Source: Xylaria sp. FL1777 (lineage: Eukaryota > Ascomycota > Sordariomycetes > Xylariales > Xylariaceae). From it: DNA of 64,000 nucleotides. Where the stretch lies: the NCBI GenBank assembly GCA_022578965.1, contig MU400655.1:1-64000 (forward strand), given 5' to 3'. A model generated the notes under the pieces. That model saw only the letters and a program-made list of their open reading frames with translations. It made no database searches and was not told where the DNA came from. The position numbers and the translations under genes are program-made. Positions 13,157 through 26,597 of the stretch are shown piece after piece; positions within the stretch are counted from its first letter, which is position 1; each line of letters opens with the position of its first letter.

Positions 13157-13210
13157 AATTTAAGCATACGCTACAACCTTTATAAGTTTTAAGGCAAGTA
13201 TGCAAAAAAG

Positions 13211-13225
13211 GCTAAAGGTTTTCTG
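13211..13225 (+). repeat. Left copy of candidate terminal inverted repeat
   Basis: GCTAAAGGTTTTCTG matches the inverted complement of 59190-59204 (GCCAAAGGTTTTTTG) at 13 of 15 bases, both mismatches being transitions. It lies 54 bp inside the left junction, so it would be terminal only if 13157-13210 is a separate small insertion or filler. Confidence 0.35.
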
Positions 13226-13320
13226 CTAGTTAAGTATATTTATAGTTTATAAGGGCTGCAATATGCAATAAAAAAAGCAAACTATATTATTTTATTTTAA
13301 ACACTTAATGTTTATAATAA

Positions 13321-13622
13321 AATAAAGCAGTATAATTGCGCAAGATTTACTACAACACTTTAATTGCAAAAAAATAAGTTATAACTTATGCATTTAAGTA
13401 ATTAAGCTATATATAAATTAAGAAATAAAATAATTAATAGAAAAACTATTTAACAATATAAATAAAGCAACTATAGCTAATTTTTATTATGTTGTTTATA
13501 ATGTTTAAGTTTATGCTTTAAAATTTAGCGTAATACTTATATTTTTTTTCTTACTATATAACTTAGCTTAGATTTACTTTAATTAGCTAGTTAGCTTATT
13601 TAGCTACTTTATTTTACTTTAG
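13321..13622 (+). repeat. 300-bp dispersed repeat, copy 1
   Basis: This runs from AATAAAGCAGTATAATTGCG to CTACTTTATTTTACTTTAG. It is inverted relative to copy 2 (23388-23692) and direct relative to copy 3 (30758-31053). Mismatches I aligned are mostly transitions. No TG...CA ends or clear target duplication were found for the single unit. It could be a terminal inverted repeat of a 10.4-kb element ending at 23692, a solo LTR, or a small non-autonomous element. Confidence 0.8.
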
Positions 13623-14949
13623 TAAAGATAAAAGTTTTAAACTATAAAAATTAAATATATATAAAATAGTATACATTTTATGCTTTAAAAACGCTATGCA
13701 CTTTGTTTTGTTAAAATAAGTAAGCTAGTTAATTAAAGGTTTAAAAGTATATATTAATAAAGTTAAGCAAAGTTTGCTTTACTTCTAAAAGGTTTACTAA
13801 TAAATTAAGTAATAAATACTTAAAGTTAAAGCTAATTTAGCTTTTTTTTAATATTGCAATATTTACTAACATATTTTTCTATTTTAACATGTTTTCTGTA
13901 ATCTGTAATTATTTTATACTTTTTCTTTATTTTATTTTATATTTAGACTTAGACTTTTTTTTAACTTTAAACGCAGCATTTATATAAGCTATTTTTATAA
14001 AAATTATTGCCTTTTGCTTAAACTACTGCAATAATATTTTTATTAAGCATTTATAGCTATATAGCAAAAACAAGTATTAATATTAAGTATATTTAGCAAT
14101 ATTAAATAAAAACAAGAAATAATATATAGCGTTAAGCATATTAGACTTTTGTACTAGTATGCTTTCGTAGTAAAAAGTTGTATATTTAAGATTGCTACTT
14201 TTTGCCTTAAAAAATGCTAGCATAACCTTTAGTAGCTTGCTAAACTGCTTTATTTTAAAAAAGAATTTGTTGTTAAAGTTACTTACTTAAAAAGTAATAA
14301 GTTTACTACTTATAAAAGCTTTATTACGCTTAGCACTACAAAAACCTAATTTGTTTTTGCTAAACATTATAATTATAAGTCGTAAATATAATATAGTATA
14401 AAATATAGCTATTAATAAAATAATTATAGTAGTGGTTTATTTTAGTAAAGCAGTTAGCTTTATAATTAAAAAAAAAATATACTACTTGCATAAAATAAGT
14501 AAAATACGCACTTATAAGCTTAGTAATAATAAAAGGTTAATTAAGTTAAATAAAGCTAAAAAAGTAAGCATTTAAAAAAAAGATAAAATTTATAAAAAGT
14601 GTAATAAGTTTATAAACTACAGCTAAAATTATAGTATGCTAAATATATAAATAAGTTTATAAGTTTTATAATTACTTATAATTACTAAAGTAAAAAGCAA
14701 ATATATAAATGTAAATATTAAAATAAATAAGTTATACCTGCGTACTTTTTTCTAATAATACTAAAGCAATACTTATTATAATTAAAAGTTAGGTTTTTCT
14801 TTAAGTATATAAACCTTAAACTTATTAGCACGTACTTTTTATTAGCAAAGCTTATTAAGTTTATTTTTAATTTAACTAAACTAGATTTTTATTTTTTTTA
14901 ACTTACGTTATTTAATAATATACTAAACAAAAAGTATACTATATAATAA
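13623..14949. other. Decayed DNA, no gene recognised
   Basis: Stops occur in all frames and I see no motif. The sequence changes gradually from mixed to A-rich on the + strand. It lies between the inverted repeat and the tandem array. Confidence 0.5.
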
Positions 14950-15430
14950 TCTTAAAGTTTATAATTTAATAAAGCTACTTATTATAAGCACTACACTTTT
15001 TTATAAACTAGATCTTTATTTTTTTTTTAGAAATAGTAGCATAAAATAATTCTAGTGTTTGCAACTTAATAAAGCTATACTTACTATAAGCACTACGCTT
15101 TTTTATAGTTTAGATTTTTATTTCTTTTTTAAAAACAGTAGCGTAAAACAATCTTAGTGTTTATAACTTAATAAAGCTACACTTACTACAGTTATTATGC
15201 CTTTTTATAAACTAAATCTTTATCTTTTTTTTAAAAATAGTAGCATAAAACAATCTTAGTGTTTATAACTTAACAAAGCTATACTTTTTATAAGTATTAC
15301 ACCTTTTTATAGTTTAAATTTTTATTTTTTTTATTTTGTATAATTTAACTATATACTAGAAATAATAGCATAAAATAATACTAGTGTTTATAACTTAACA
15401 AAGCTATACTTCTTATAAACACTGCATTAT
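14950..15430. repeat. About 100-bp tandem repeat, four to five copies
   Basis: The marker AAAGCT with following ACTTAYTATAAGCACTAC recurs at 14971, 15071, 15173, 15275 and 15400, giving periods of 100, 102, 102 and 125 bp. Each unit also has a T-run and then AGTAGCATAAAA and TAGTGTTTATAACTTAA. The last interval carries a 23-bp insertion. Copies differ mainly by transitions. The array lies 1.3 kb inside copy 1 of the 300-bp repeat and could be a subterminal array of that element. Confidence 0.8.
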
Positions 15431-18400
15431 TTTAGCAAGTTATAATAGCTTTAGCTTATTATACTACTTAAAAACTAAAATCCATATATTAATATTTAAA
15501 AGCTTTAACTTTTTTATAGTTTTGTTTTCTTTTTTCCTATTTTAACAAAAATTAATATCTAACTTTTTATTTTTAAACCTAAGCTATAGCAAACTTTTTT
15601 CGGCGCTTTTTACGTAACTATACTTAGTATATAATCTTAAAACTAAATATAAATCTTAATAAAAAAACAAAACTATTATATAATAAGTTTAATAAGTTTT
15701 GCTTTACTAAAACATAAATATATAAAAGTTTTTAATTTATAACTAAAAATACTCGAACTTATATAAAGAATAAAAAACTTCTTTTTATAAACGCTAATTA
15801 GCAACTAAGCAAAAGATTTAGTAACTAAGTTTTAAGAAAATTTAAGCTGTATTAACTTTTACGCTATGTTATAATTCCGGTTTTTTTAGGTAAATTTTAG
15901 TTTGCTGTTATTTATAACTATACTTCTTTTTTTGCTATAATATTTAATTTAAAGCTACTTAGTGCAAAACAACGTACTTAAGCTTTTAAAGCTAACTTTA
16001 TTACTTTTTTATAGCAGAGTTATATTTTTATATTTAAATACTATATATTTAAGTAAACTAAAAGTTATAAATAAACTTAATACAAAAAGTAGGCTAATAG
16101 TTAGTATATCTTAAAATTTATTTAAGCTTACATACAAAAAAGTTATTATAATTAAACAGCTTTAAAACATTACTCTTTTTATTTTATATGCTAAAATTAA
16201 TTCTAAAAATATTTAATGTTATACTACTAAGCTTAGCAAGATATTATTAAGCTAATTTTATAGCTAAAACTAAATAAATCTAAGTTAAATTAGTATGCTA
16301 AAAAAAATGTAAATATGTTTAAAGAAAAACAAAAGTAATACAAGAAAAAAATCTATGCATTTAATAAATTAGTGCAATATAATTTATTAGTCCTAAAAAA
16401 ATACAGAAATAAAGTTATTAAACTTATTAATTATACAAAAAAAAAAAGTATATTTATAAACGTTATAAAGTTCAAAAATTCTACTGCTATTTATAAAACT
16501 TTAGCTTTTGTTAACTTTGATTTTGCTACTGTTTATAATTATTTAAAAGATATAATTCTTACTTAGTAAAGTTATTAATGCTAAAAAAAGATCTATAGTT
16601 TTTTATTCTTTCTAAAGAATAATATATAAAAACCAAATATTTATAACTTAATAAATAACTTAAAAATACTACTAAAAAAGCCTTTATTAAAACGTTCATG
16701 TTATAATTGCTAGTTGCTTTAATTGCTAAAAATCTATAAATAGCAAGAAAACTAAAAAATATTATTTTAACTATCCTTTAAACTTTTTAGTTTTATAAGT
16801 TATAAATATGCAAACTATACTATTAAACAATAAATTTAAAGCTATTATAAAAGCAAAAAGTAAAATAACAACTTATTTAAAAGCTAAACCTTTAAAATAC
16901 ATAGATTTTTTAGTAATACTTAAGTTTATTAAAAAAAAGATTATGTTTTAATATAAAGTTTCTATTAAAATTAAGTGTAACAATAGCTCCAAGTTTAAAA
17001 AAGAAATAAAAAACGCAATAAACATTCTAAAATATAGGATAAACTATAGCTCTATTTATTATTCTTAAGCTTAAAGCCTTATTAAAAAAAGCCATAAACC
17101 AATAAAAAAAAGCCTTATATAAATAATAAATAAAACCGGAAAAAATTAGCTAAATTACTTAAACTTAGTAATATAAGCAAATCGCACTTTTGTACGCTAT
17201 TATAGCTATAGTTTATATAAGCTAATATATAAAAAAATGCTAATTTTACTAATAAAAAATGTAATATTAACGTAAAAAATAATTAAATAGCAAAATAGTA
17301 CCTTTTATAAAGATTTTATTAAAGCTAAAGTTAAGCAGCTAAAACGCTGCAACTAAAATGTTATAAAGGTTAAAGCAATTATAATTAAGAAAAAAAAATT
17401 AGCTGCAAAAACTAGATTTTAAAAAAACACTTATAAAATCAAGTAACTACTTAAAAAAAGCTTGCTTGTTTTTTTTTATAATACTATGCTTTTAATAAAC
17501 AAATCTAACAATAAAAAACTGCTATATTAATAAATTAGCTTTTACTAAGTTAAAGAAAAAGTTAATTATAAATAATACTAACTAGCAAAATTATTAAAAA
17601 AAAAATTAAAAAGGTTATTTTTTGCCGAAAAGTTAAGGCAATTTATATAAAATAACTAAAAGTACTAAAAGCTAAAAAATCCTAATTTTAATGTATAAAC
17701 TACTAGCATAGTAGCTATTTATTAAAAAGCTAACTAAAATAATAAGGCCTTTAATAATTAAAGCTATAGTAGTTAAGCTATAAAAAGCAAAGAAAATATA
17801 ACAAGTTATATAAGTTTTTTAAGTTTAAAAAGCTGTAGTATAACCTTTAGCGCCTTAAATATTCTAAGCGCTAAAAAATATAACAGCTTACTTTATTCTT
17901 TTTAGCTACTATATTATAAAGCGCTTTAAAAAGTAATAACTAACAAAAGCTAAAGCAATAGATTTTTTTTTTTTTACTTTTTGTTTTTTTACTAATTGTT
18001 TTGTTTCTTATTTTTATTAATTGCATAAGTTTATATAATTAAATCATAATACATAAAACTATTTTATCTTGCTTAAAACTAAGCATATTTTTTATAGCTT
18101 CTTTTTTATTAGTTTTATATTTGTTAGTTTTATAGCAACCTGTTTGTTAGCACTCCTTTTATTATTACATTAAAAACATAAGTCTTTATTTTATTTTAAC
18201 GTTTTTTAAATAGCTTAATAGCTTAGTTCTAGTATAAATTATTATTGCTTTTTTTTAAAAATGCGTAAAAACAAAAAAAACAAAAGTAAAAACTGCTTAT
18301 TAGTTCTAACTACCTAAGTTTATTTTGCTATACTAACGTTTATATATAAGTTTTTTTACCTTTAATTGCTTAGTTACTTTTGTTTAAAACTAAACAGCAC

Positions 18401-21400
18401 TTCTTGTTTTTAGTTTAAACTATTTAATACTTAATAAAGATTTTAAAACTGCTAAAAAGCAAAAAACACTATTACTGCACTTCATAAAGTTACTAGTTTA
18501 TATTTTATGTGCTTAAACTACTAGTAATGATTTAAAGCTACTATTAAGCAATAATAAACACTTAATAAAACAACAAACGCTTAAGCAAAGTTTAAAGCAA
18601 GCTTAACTAAAGTAAAATCTTACTATAAAAAACTAAGCAGAAATATTTATTTATATAAAGCTAAAAAAATAAAAACTAAAAAAAAAACAAAAAAAAGATT
18701 TAATAATCTAGTATTAATAATTCTTATTTTATATATTTTAAGCTTTTCGTTATAAAAGTTCTATATATTTGCTTTTATAAATATTAAAACTTAACTTTTT
18801 ATATAATGATTGTTTTTTTTTTATTTATTACGCTTAAAAAGAAGTTTGCAAACCATGCAATAAAAAAGAATAATTATAAATTATATTAAAAAAAGCATCG
18901 CTATATAAGCAAATCGTTTAATTTCTTTATTTTATTTTACTTTATGTAATTTATTTGATTTATTTCTTTAACTATTTTTTAAAATATTAAAGCGTTATAT
19001 TAATCTTTTAAGCAATACTAAATTATTGCTTACTAATATAACATATAATAAGCTAAGCAATCAGATTAGCTTAAAAAAAACAATTTAATTTGCGTTTTAA
19101 TTTAGTTCTTTTTTTAGTTAAACAAATAAAAAAATTTTTAAATAAAGTTATTTGTTCTTTAAAGTTTTTCAGCATAAAATCCTTTTTAATTGCTGCAGTT
19201 ATTATGCTAGCTTTAAAATATTTAGCTACATTACCTTAAAACTTGTAAAATAAACAGTTATATAACTAAATAATAAACGTATAATTAGTATATATACTAG
19301 ACTTTTATTCTAAAATAATGCAGCAAAAAAAAAAAAAGTAAAATCTTATATACTCTTTGCTTTTAGCTATTATTAGCATTTGCTTATAATGCTTATAAAG
19401 TATAGCATTTTAAATTCTAAATAACTATATAAACATAGCTATAAGCTAACAAAAATTATAAAAAATCCAGTATATATATTTGCTTTAAAAACTGCTTTTA
19501 GTTGCTTTTATATATAGTAAGCAAGCTTTTAAATACTACTGCTTTTTTACTTAAGTAAAGCTAGCTTAAATATATTAATTTGTATAACATTTAAAAAAAA
19601 AATTATAATTAATTTTTTATTAAATATATTTGCTGCTAGCATTACTACTAAGAATTTTGATTTTTAAATAGCTTAGTGCCTAGTTATATAAAAAAAAAAA
19701 AAGTTAACTAAATAAAAAAAACAAGATTTAAGGAAAAAAAAAGCATATATATTTTGCTATTTATTAATAAACTTAACTTTTTAAATATTATAAGTAAAAC
19801 TATTTATTAGCTAAGCAATATTAATTTTTTGAATATTAATAAATTGCTATAATGCTTTTTGATTATTTAGAACTTTATTAATAATATAAGAATTTTTTTT
19901 TGCGTGCTTAGTTAAACAAAGATTAATTGTGCTATTTAAGGCTAGAAAATCTATAACAAAAGCATGAACTAAATAATTTAAAGACTTAAGCGCTAAGGTA
20001 AAAAATTGCAAAAAAAATTAAAGCTTTAAAACTACATAAAAAAAAACAGATTAAAAAAAAAAACAAGCTTTTTTTTTATATTTAGTAAAGCTTAAGTTAC
20101 TTACTTTGCTATTAATTATAACAGTTGTTTAAAGAAAGTAAGTTATAAGTATATTAAAAAAAAATTAAAAAGCAACTATTTAATTAACTAAGACTACTTT
20201 ATTTGCTTATTTTTTAATTAATACTAATGTAAACATATAAAAAGTAATTATTATAAAAGCATTTAGCAATTAATGGTTTATTTTAGTAATAAAATAATTA
20301 ATTAATAAATTAAAAATAATATAATAAGTTTATAAAAAAAAGGTACGCTAGTTTAAAGCTATATATTCTGGCTTTTTTTTTATTATATTTGCTTTATTAA
20401 ACCTTTTACTTATATTTAACTTTATTATTTTACTTACTTAATAAATTTTAACTTTTTGCATTTTATATAAATGCTTTTAGCATTTATATTTAAAAAATCT
20501 TATGATTACTAAAAAGTAATAATTTAAATCAGCAATTAAAAATATTAAACTATATGTAGCAAGTAGTATTAACTTTAATACTTACACTTTATACTTTTTA
20601 CTTAAGTATATAGCACTATTTGCTTTTATACCTTTAATTTATATTAAGTTTTCTAACTTGCTTGCATTTTTCACTTAACTATAAAACATAGCAAATATAT
20701 ATATATGCTTAAACATTAATAAAAATTACTTTTATTATACGTATATGCTTTTAATTATTATATTCTTTATTTTTAAAGAAGTTATTAGTAATACAAATTA
20801 GCTAAAAATAGCATTATTTTTTTTTAAAAGCACTAGTAAACTGCTACTTTATGCTAAAAAATATAAGCTTTAAGCATAACAAATAGCAAAACAAAAAATA
20901 AAAAAAAAAAGAAAAAAAACAAGTATATATATGTAAACTTTATAACTAGCTATAAAAAGCTTTTTTTTAAAAACTAAAGGTTTTTTAAAAATAGCCCTAA
21001 AAAAAAGCTAATGTTTATTAATAGCTTAAAGTATAAAAAGTATTTAGCTTGCATGCTTTTCTTATAAATTAATGGGCTAAATATAAAAAATGTTTAGCTA
21101 AAAAACATATTGCTTTTTTTAGTTAACGTTTTTTAAAAATCTGTTTTAAAGTCTTTTTTTATTAAAAAAGAAGTAACTTTTATAAAGTGCTTGTTTTTTG
21201 AAAACTTAAAAAAAAGCAAAAAAGTAATACTAAAAGACCGCTTTAGCTATTTGTTTTTTAAAAATAGCAAAGCTTGCTAGAACTTTTCCTTAAACTTAGT
21301 TTAATAAATATAAAAAAAATCAATATTTGTAATATATAAAGAATATTATAATAAAAAAACGTTAAAATATTAATAGTTTATAGTATATATAACCCTAAAG

Positions 21401-22199
21401 AAAAATATTTACTTTTTTAATTTAATACATAATAAAAAAACAATTATTTTTTAAAGGAGAGTTTATTTAGCATACTTTATTATATAAGATTGCTTAGTAA
21501 ACGTAAATAAAACGCTACTTTATATGCTTAAACTAACAAAAGGATTTCTAAGGGGATTTTTATAAACTACAAGCTAAATGTTTAAATTTATAACTATAAA
21601 AAGTTTTATAATCCTAATATAGTTTTTATCTATAATTAAAAATCACTATAATAGCAATGATTTATGCTTTAATAAGTTTAACGTTATATTTATAAAATTT
21701 TTAATAGTTTTAGCAATAAGGCTAAAACTATATAAAAAATAAAAACTTATAATATAAAAGCTAAACATTTTATAGTTAATGTTTATAAAAGCCTTAAAAA
21801 AGCTACTACTAAAGAAAGCTTTAAACAATTATTAAAAAAATAATAACTTTAAATATTTTAATAAGCTTAAGCTTTATAATAAATAAAAACCGGTTTATTG
21901 TTTTTTGCTAAATAAAGTTTTAAAAATAATACATAGAAATAACAAGCAGCAATAACTAAAAACCTTTTTTCTAGAGCAATAAACAGCTGTTAAAGAAACT
22001 TACTAGTATAAACAAGGGTATTTAAATTACTAAAGAAGTTTTATTATTTTTAGCTGCTATAAAAACCTTTATAAAGTAAATATAATGTTATAAAAGTTTA
22101 AAGCTGTTTATATTACGAACGTTTTTATAAAGCTAAACGCTAAAAAATAGCTAAATAAGCATAAATTAAGAGCTTTACTAAATATGTTACTTTAGCTAT
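15431..22199 (+). other. A-rich decayed DNA, probable former + strand coding
   Basis: The + strand is A-rich, the mirror of the T-rich + strand over the minus-coded pol, which suggests former + strand genes. Stops are dense in all frames. One 64-codon frame at 16372-16566 survives but has no recognisable domain and its neighbours upstream and downstream do not extend it. I recognise no family here. Confidence 0.4.
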
Positions 22200-23250
22200 A
22201 TATAAATAAAAGAAACAAAACTCTAAAAATAAGTATTAAGCTTAAGTATAACTAGTTTATAAAAAACCTTTTTATAAACTAACAAAATATAAAGTAAGCT
22301 GCAATAATTGCTAGAACTTTTTAAATAAAATATTTTATAATAAAATATTGCCTAAATAATTATTAGATTATTATTTTTGTTAATACTGTTTTAAAAGTAG
22401 CATATATTTTAAACTTTAAGCATACTACTAATAAAAACAACAAATAAGTTTTTTAAAGATTGCGAAAGTATTAAGCAATAAAGCACCTTAATATAAAGGT
22501 TATTTTAAGCTATTTTATATTTTTTTGCTTTTTTTAGCGCAACACTTATATGTGCGGATTTTTTAGGCCTTTATATTTATACTGCGTGTTTTATAACCTA
22601 ACAAACCAGTTTTTAAAAAAAGGCATTAACAATTAAAAAAGTTATATATAGCTTATTGTTTTTATAAAAAAAAGCTTTAAAGAATACTTTAGCTTTAAAT
22701 TACTAAAAGATTTATGTTTGTTGCTTTTAATAAGCGCTAAGCTTTATAAACTTCTATAAGTACTAAATGTAACTTCTTTTAAATTTAAAAAAACAGCTTT
22801 TACTTTATTAAGTACTAAAAATGCAAGAAATAAAAGCAAAACGCTAGAAAGAAAGCTAAATATTAATTGTTTTGTTTCCTTAATATTTTTTACTTTAAAG
22901 CGCAAAAGGAATTTTTAGCAAAAAGAACTAACGCTTATACTAAAAAAGTCCTATTATAAGCAATATAAAGACGTTTTAAAAGTATAAAATTATTTTGCTA
23001 TAAATATATTTATAAATATTCTTTTTTTTAAGTATAGCAAACTAAGTATAAAATTTAGCTAAGCTTAACAGTTCAAAAAAAAAGAAATATAAACTTTTTA
23101 TAAGCACTTTTTTAAAAAAAACGCTAAGCACTTTTAAAAGCTTTTGCTTATATATCTAAATACGTAAAAAAGCTAGAACTAGTTTTAATAAAGCTAAAAT
23201 GCTTTTATAAGCGCTAAAACTTAAGCTACCCTTAAACATAGTAAAAAAAA
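22200..23250 (+). pseudogene. Decayed + strand coding block with paired cysteines, family unknown
   Basis: One + strand frame reads SCNNC at 22297-22311 and YFC-stop-YC at 22372-22389, a C-x2-C-x22-C-x2-C arrangement that could bind zinc. Further on, another frame has long stretches with few stops, for example KNARNKSKTLERKLN at about 22810-22860 and KKSYYKQYKDVLK at about 22945-22985. The switch of frame between them near 22400 could be an indel or my misreading. Downstream it runs to within about 150 bp of the inverted repeat at 23388. Position near the end of the 10.4-kb block suggests an element-encoded protein, perhaps a transposase, but I do not recognise the family. Confidence 0.4.
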
Positions 23251-23387
23251 TAAAAAAGAACTTATAAAACTAAATAAACAAAAGAAAATAATATTAACTT
23301 TGTTTAAAAAACGTTAATAATAAAAAAAACTTTATAATTATAAGTATTAAAATAAACTAAAAGCAGCTATATTTTAATAAAGAAAGA

Positions 23388-23692
23388 TTAAAATAAAGTA
23401 AAGTAGCTAAATAAGCTAATTAGCTAATTAAAGTAAGTTTAAGCTAAATTATATAGTAGGAATAAAGGTATAAATGTTGCGTTAAATTTAAAAGCATAAA
23501 TTTAAACATTATAAACAATATAATAAAAATTAGCTATAGTTGCTTTATTTGTATTATTAAATAGCTTTTTTATTAATTGTTTTATTTTTTAATTTATATA
23601 TAGCTTAATTGCTTAAATGCATAAGTTATGACTTATTTTCTTGCAATTAAAGTATTATAGTAAATCTAGCGCAATTATACTGCTTTATTTTA
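23388..23692 (-). repeat. 300-bp dispersed repeat, copy 2 (inverted)
   Basis: This is the reverse complement of 13321-13622 and of 30758-31053, ending AATTATACTGCTTTATTTTAA on the + strand. Together with copy 1 it brackets the 10.4-kb block; with copy 3 it brackets 7 kb in the opposite polarity. Both readings are possible, but the extra terminal identity favours pairing with copy 1. Confidence 0.8.
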
Positions 23693-26590
23693 ATAAATAA
23701 GCCAAAAAAAAAGTAATCACAAAGTTTTTAAAAAGAAAATTTATTATATATTTAGTAATTTAGCGTTATAGTAAAGTTATAGTATTTAATGCATAATAAA
23801 TTTTATAATTGCTTTACTTTTTAATTAAGTATATTATTTTTTTGCTTTTATAGTTTTATGTTTAAAATTTAATGCTGCTATTTTTAGTGCTTTATTATAT
23901 TATGCTTTACTTAAAGAGCTATAATTAGTATTTTATAATAAGCAGCTTTTTAAAGTTTATAACTAGTAGTTTGCTTTATAATAAATACCTAGGTTTTGCT
24001 TAATAGTTATAATAAACCTTTTTTAGTTTAATAAAAAGCCTGGTTTATTACTGCTTTATATTTAAGGCCTACTATTATTGTGCTAATATAGCTAACTATA
24101 AATTAATTAATTTTTTAGCTATATTATAATAATTAAGCTTTTTTATATTTAGGACTTATTTAGCTATTTTATATGTGTTTTTTTTTTTAGGTTACTATAA
24201 TGATTAGTATTTTAGTTAAAATTTTATTTGCTTTTTTGATTTGCTGCAAGCGCTATTATATATAGTGCACTAGTTTACAAAAAGCTAGATTATTTCCTTT
24301 AGCTATTTACATTAGTATATTAATAACCTTTGTTTAAGTATTTTTTATATTAATAAATATGCTTTAAATACTGCATATATATTAGCAAAAAGTATTATAT
24401 TCCTTTTATTAATTTTAAGTAAGATTATTTTGGAAATTTAAACATAAAACAATAAGTTTTGCATAATATAATTAAAGTAGCTATAGTATATAATTTGCAG
24501 CTATAAAATAAATTAATAAAAACAAAACTAACATTAACGTGCAAATTGTAAAAATGCCTTGCTTTTTTTTATTTAAACCGTAAGCATAAGTATTAATACT
24601 AATGCTACATTTTCCGTTAATTTTTTAATTTATTTATAGTATAGTATTGCTATTATTAACTTAGCTAACTAGGTTTATTGCAAACTTTCTACTATAACTA
24701 TAATGCAGTAAACATAATTATTAACTTTGAAGCCTTAAGTATATTGCGAATTGTGTTATAAAAAAGTATATAAAGCTTATTGCTAAACATAAGCAGCAGC
24801 AAATAAACAACCGAAAATACTTTTTTAGCTTATTTTATAAAATCTTAAAGCAGTAATAATATTTATTACTTTTTAGCAAAAGTTATTTTAGGTTTACTAT
24901 GCATTAACTAATTTAAAAGCATTAGCGTTTTTAGCAAGCAGCGCTATATAATTAATATAAATATTATAGCTTTTAAAAACTTTGTTTATAGCTTAAAGCT
25001 TTATACTTATAAGATAATCTTAAAAAACTTTTATAAATACTTGTATTTTATATATATAATAGTTAGCTTTAACTATATTTGTAATTTATAGCATATAAGT
25101 TTTATTTACTTAGCAAATTTAGCAATTAGGATTTCTTAAATCCTGTTTAGCATAGCGCAAAGAACTTAAATAGCTAAAGCATTTTAATTACAGCAAATAG
25201 TCTAACAACTTAAGCATTAATAAGTAGCTTAAACATCTAAAAAACAAAAAATCTTAGCGTAGTAAGTAGTTATTATAATAAATAGAATTGTTAAAACAAA
25301 GTAAAACAAATAAATGTATATATATATATATAAATAAACAATATTTAATGTAGCACTACGTAATAATAAAAGTTATTAAAGTACTTAAATATTATTAGTA
25401 TGTAGTAAATACTTAAGTAAGTAATAAGTATTAATTAAAGCTTAAATTGCTTACAAAAGCTACTTTTATAGTTGCAACGCTATTAAAAACCTGTAATATA
25501 ATAAAGGCTATTATATTATAACCTATAAAATAAAAGATATAAAATCTAGTTGCAAAAGCTAAATGCACTTTTATGTTAAAGAAATAAAAGCTAGTTTTAA
25601 GTTAAATGCTAAAAATAAAGTACTGTTTTGCTTTAGCTAACTAAAGTTCTAAAAATAAGCATTAATTTAATATATAAAAATGCTCTTTAAACTTTTTTAT
25701 AAATATTAGCACTTTTGTTTTTTAAACCTAGGTATATATATTTTATAGCTAGAACTATAGCTTGCTTTTTTGTTAGTAAGTATTTATATAAACTATAAGC
25801 TTCTTTAAAAACGCTATGCTTAAGTTAAGTTTTTAAAACTTTTATAGTAATGTTTTTTAAAGGTTTAAAAATCAAAATACTGCAAACTTGCTATGCTTTA
25901 TAAAGAACTGTTTTAATTTTATAAAAAGAAGAAATTTTATTATAAATTTTTCTTATTTTAAAAAAGTCCTAAAAAAGTGCTATTTTTTTACAATACTATA
26001 TTTTGGTTAGCAATGCTGCTTTTTATTAAGTAAAGTTAGTTATATAAAGCCTCTTTAAAAAAGCAGCTAATCGTTTAGCAGTTAATTAAGTGCTTTTAAA
26101 AGTAGTGCTAAAACATAAATATATATTTTAATAAATGCTATTTTGTTAAAATAGCACAAAATCTTCTAAGTAATAGCTTGCTTTTTTTAAAGCTTACTTT
26201 TTTTATTTATAAGATCTAAATAAAACAGTGCTATTAAATAGCACGTTATTTTTAAAATAAATCTTTTTATCTTTTGTTTTATATATTATGTTTAAAATTA
26301 TTGTTTTATTCTTTATTAATTTATTAGTTTTAAAAGCTTAAAAAGTTAATAATATTTAAATTAAAGCTATAATTAAGTTATTTTTGTTGCTTAACTTATA
26401 TGCAAGATTTTTAATTTTTATAATTGTTAATTTTTTAGCGTTTTTTTGCTTTAATGTTTTCTTTATTACAACTAAAAGTATTTTAAGTAATTAATTATTA
26501 TTAAAAGCAACGCGGACTTTTTTATTATTTTGTATTTTTAGGTTCTTAAGAAATTTAATATTTTCTTATATAAAAAAAGTTAAAAAAACT
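23693..26590. other. Decayed DNA, no gene recognised
   Basis: The + strand becomes T-rich from about 25900, again suggesting minus-strand coding. A minus-strand run of low stop density at about 25930-26030 (for example NSTFLGLF) hints at a former gene, but I could not extend or identify it. A short TA run lies at 25318-25335. Confidence 0.4.
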
Positions 26591-26597
26591 GCTAACG

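Larger units (their letters stand above)
13321..23692 (+). mobile_element. Candidate 10.4-kb element with 300-bp terminal inverted repeats
   Basis: Copies 1 and 2 of the 300-bp repeat face each other, and their identity extends about seven bases further (AAAATAAAGCAG on both sides) than it does with copy 3, as expected if both are ends of one element. The interior is A-rich on the + strand from about 15400 and holds a decayed + strand frame with paired cysteines near its right end, plus a 100-bp tandem array. Long inverted ends of this size occur in Mutator-like and some giant DNA transposons. No transposase signature was recognised and no target duplication was found, so this is a hypothesis. 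Confidence 0.4.

Noticed and set aside
13140..13175. Starship-type insertion site (TTAC) at the left junction
   Set aside because: A TTAC is readable on the minus strand at the 13156 side only; the 59205 side reads TTATA, and no tyrosine-recombinase captain gene was recognised near either end.
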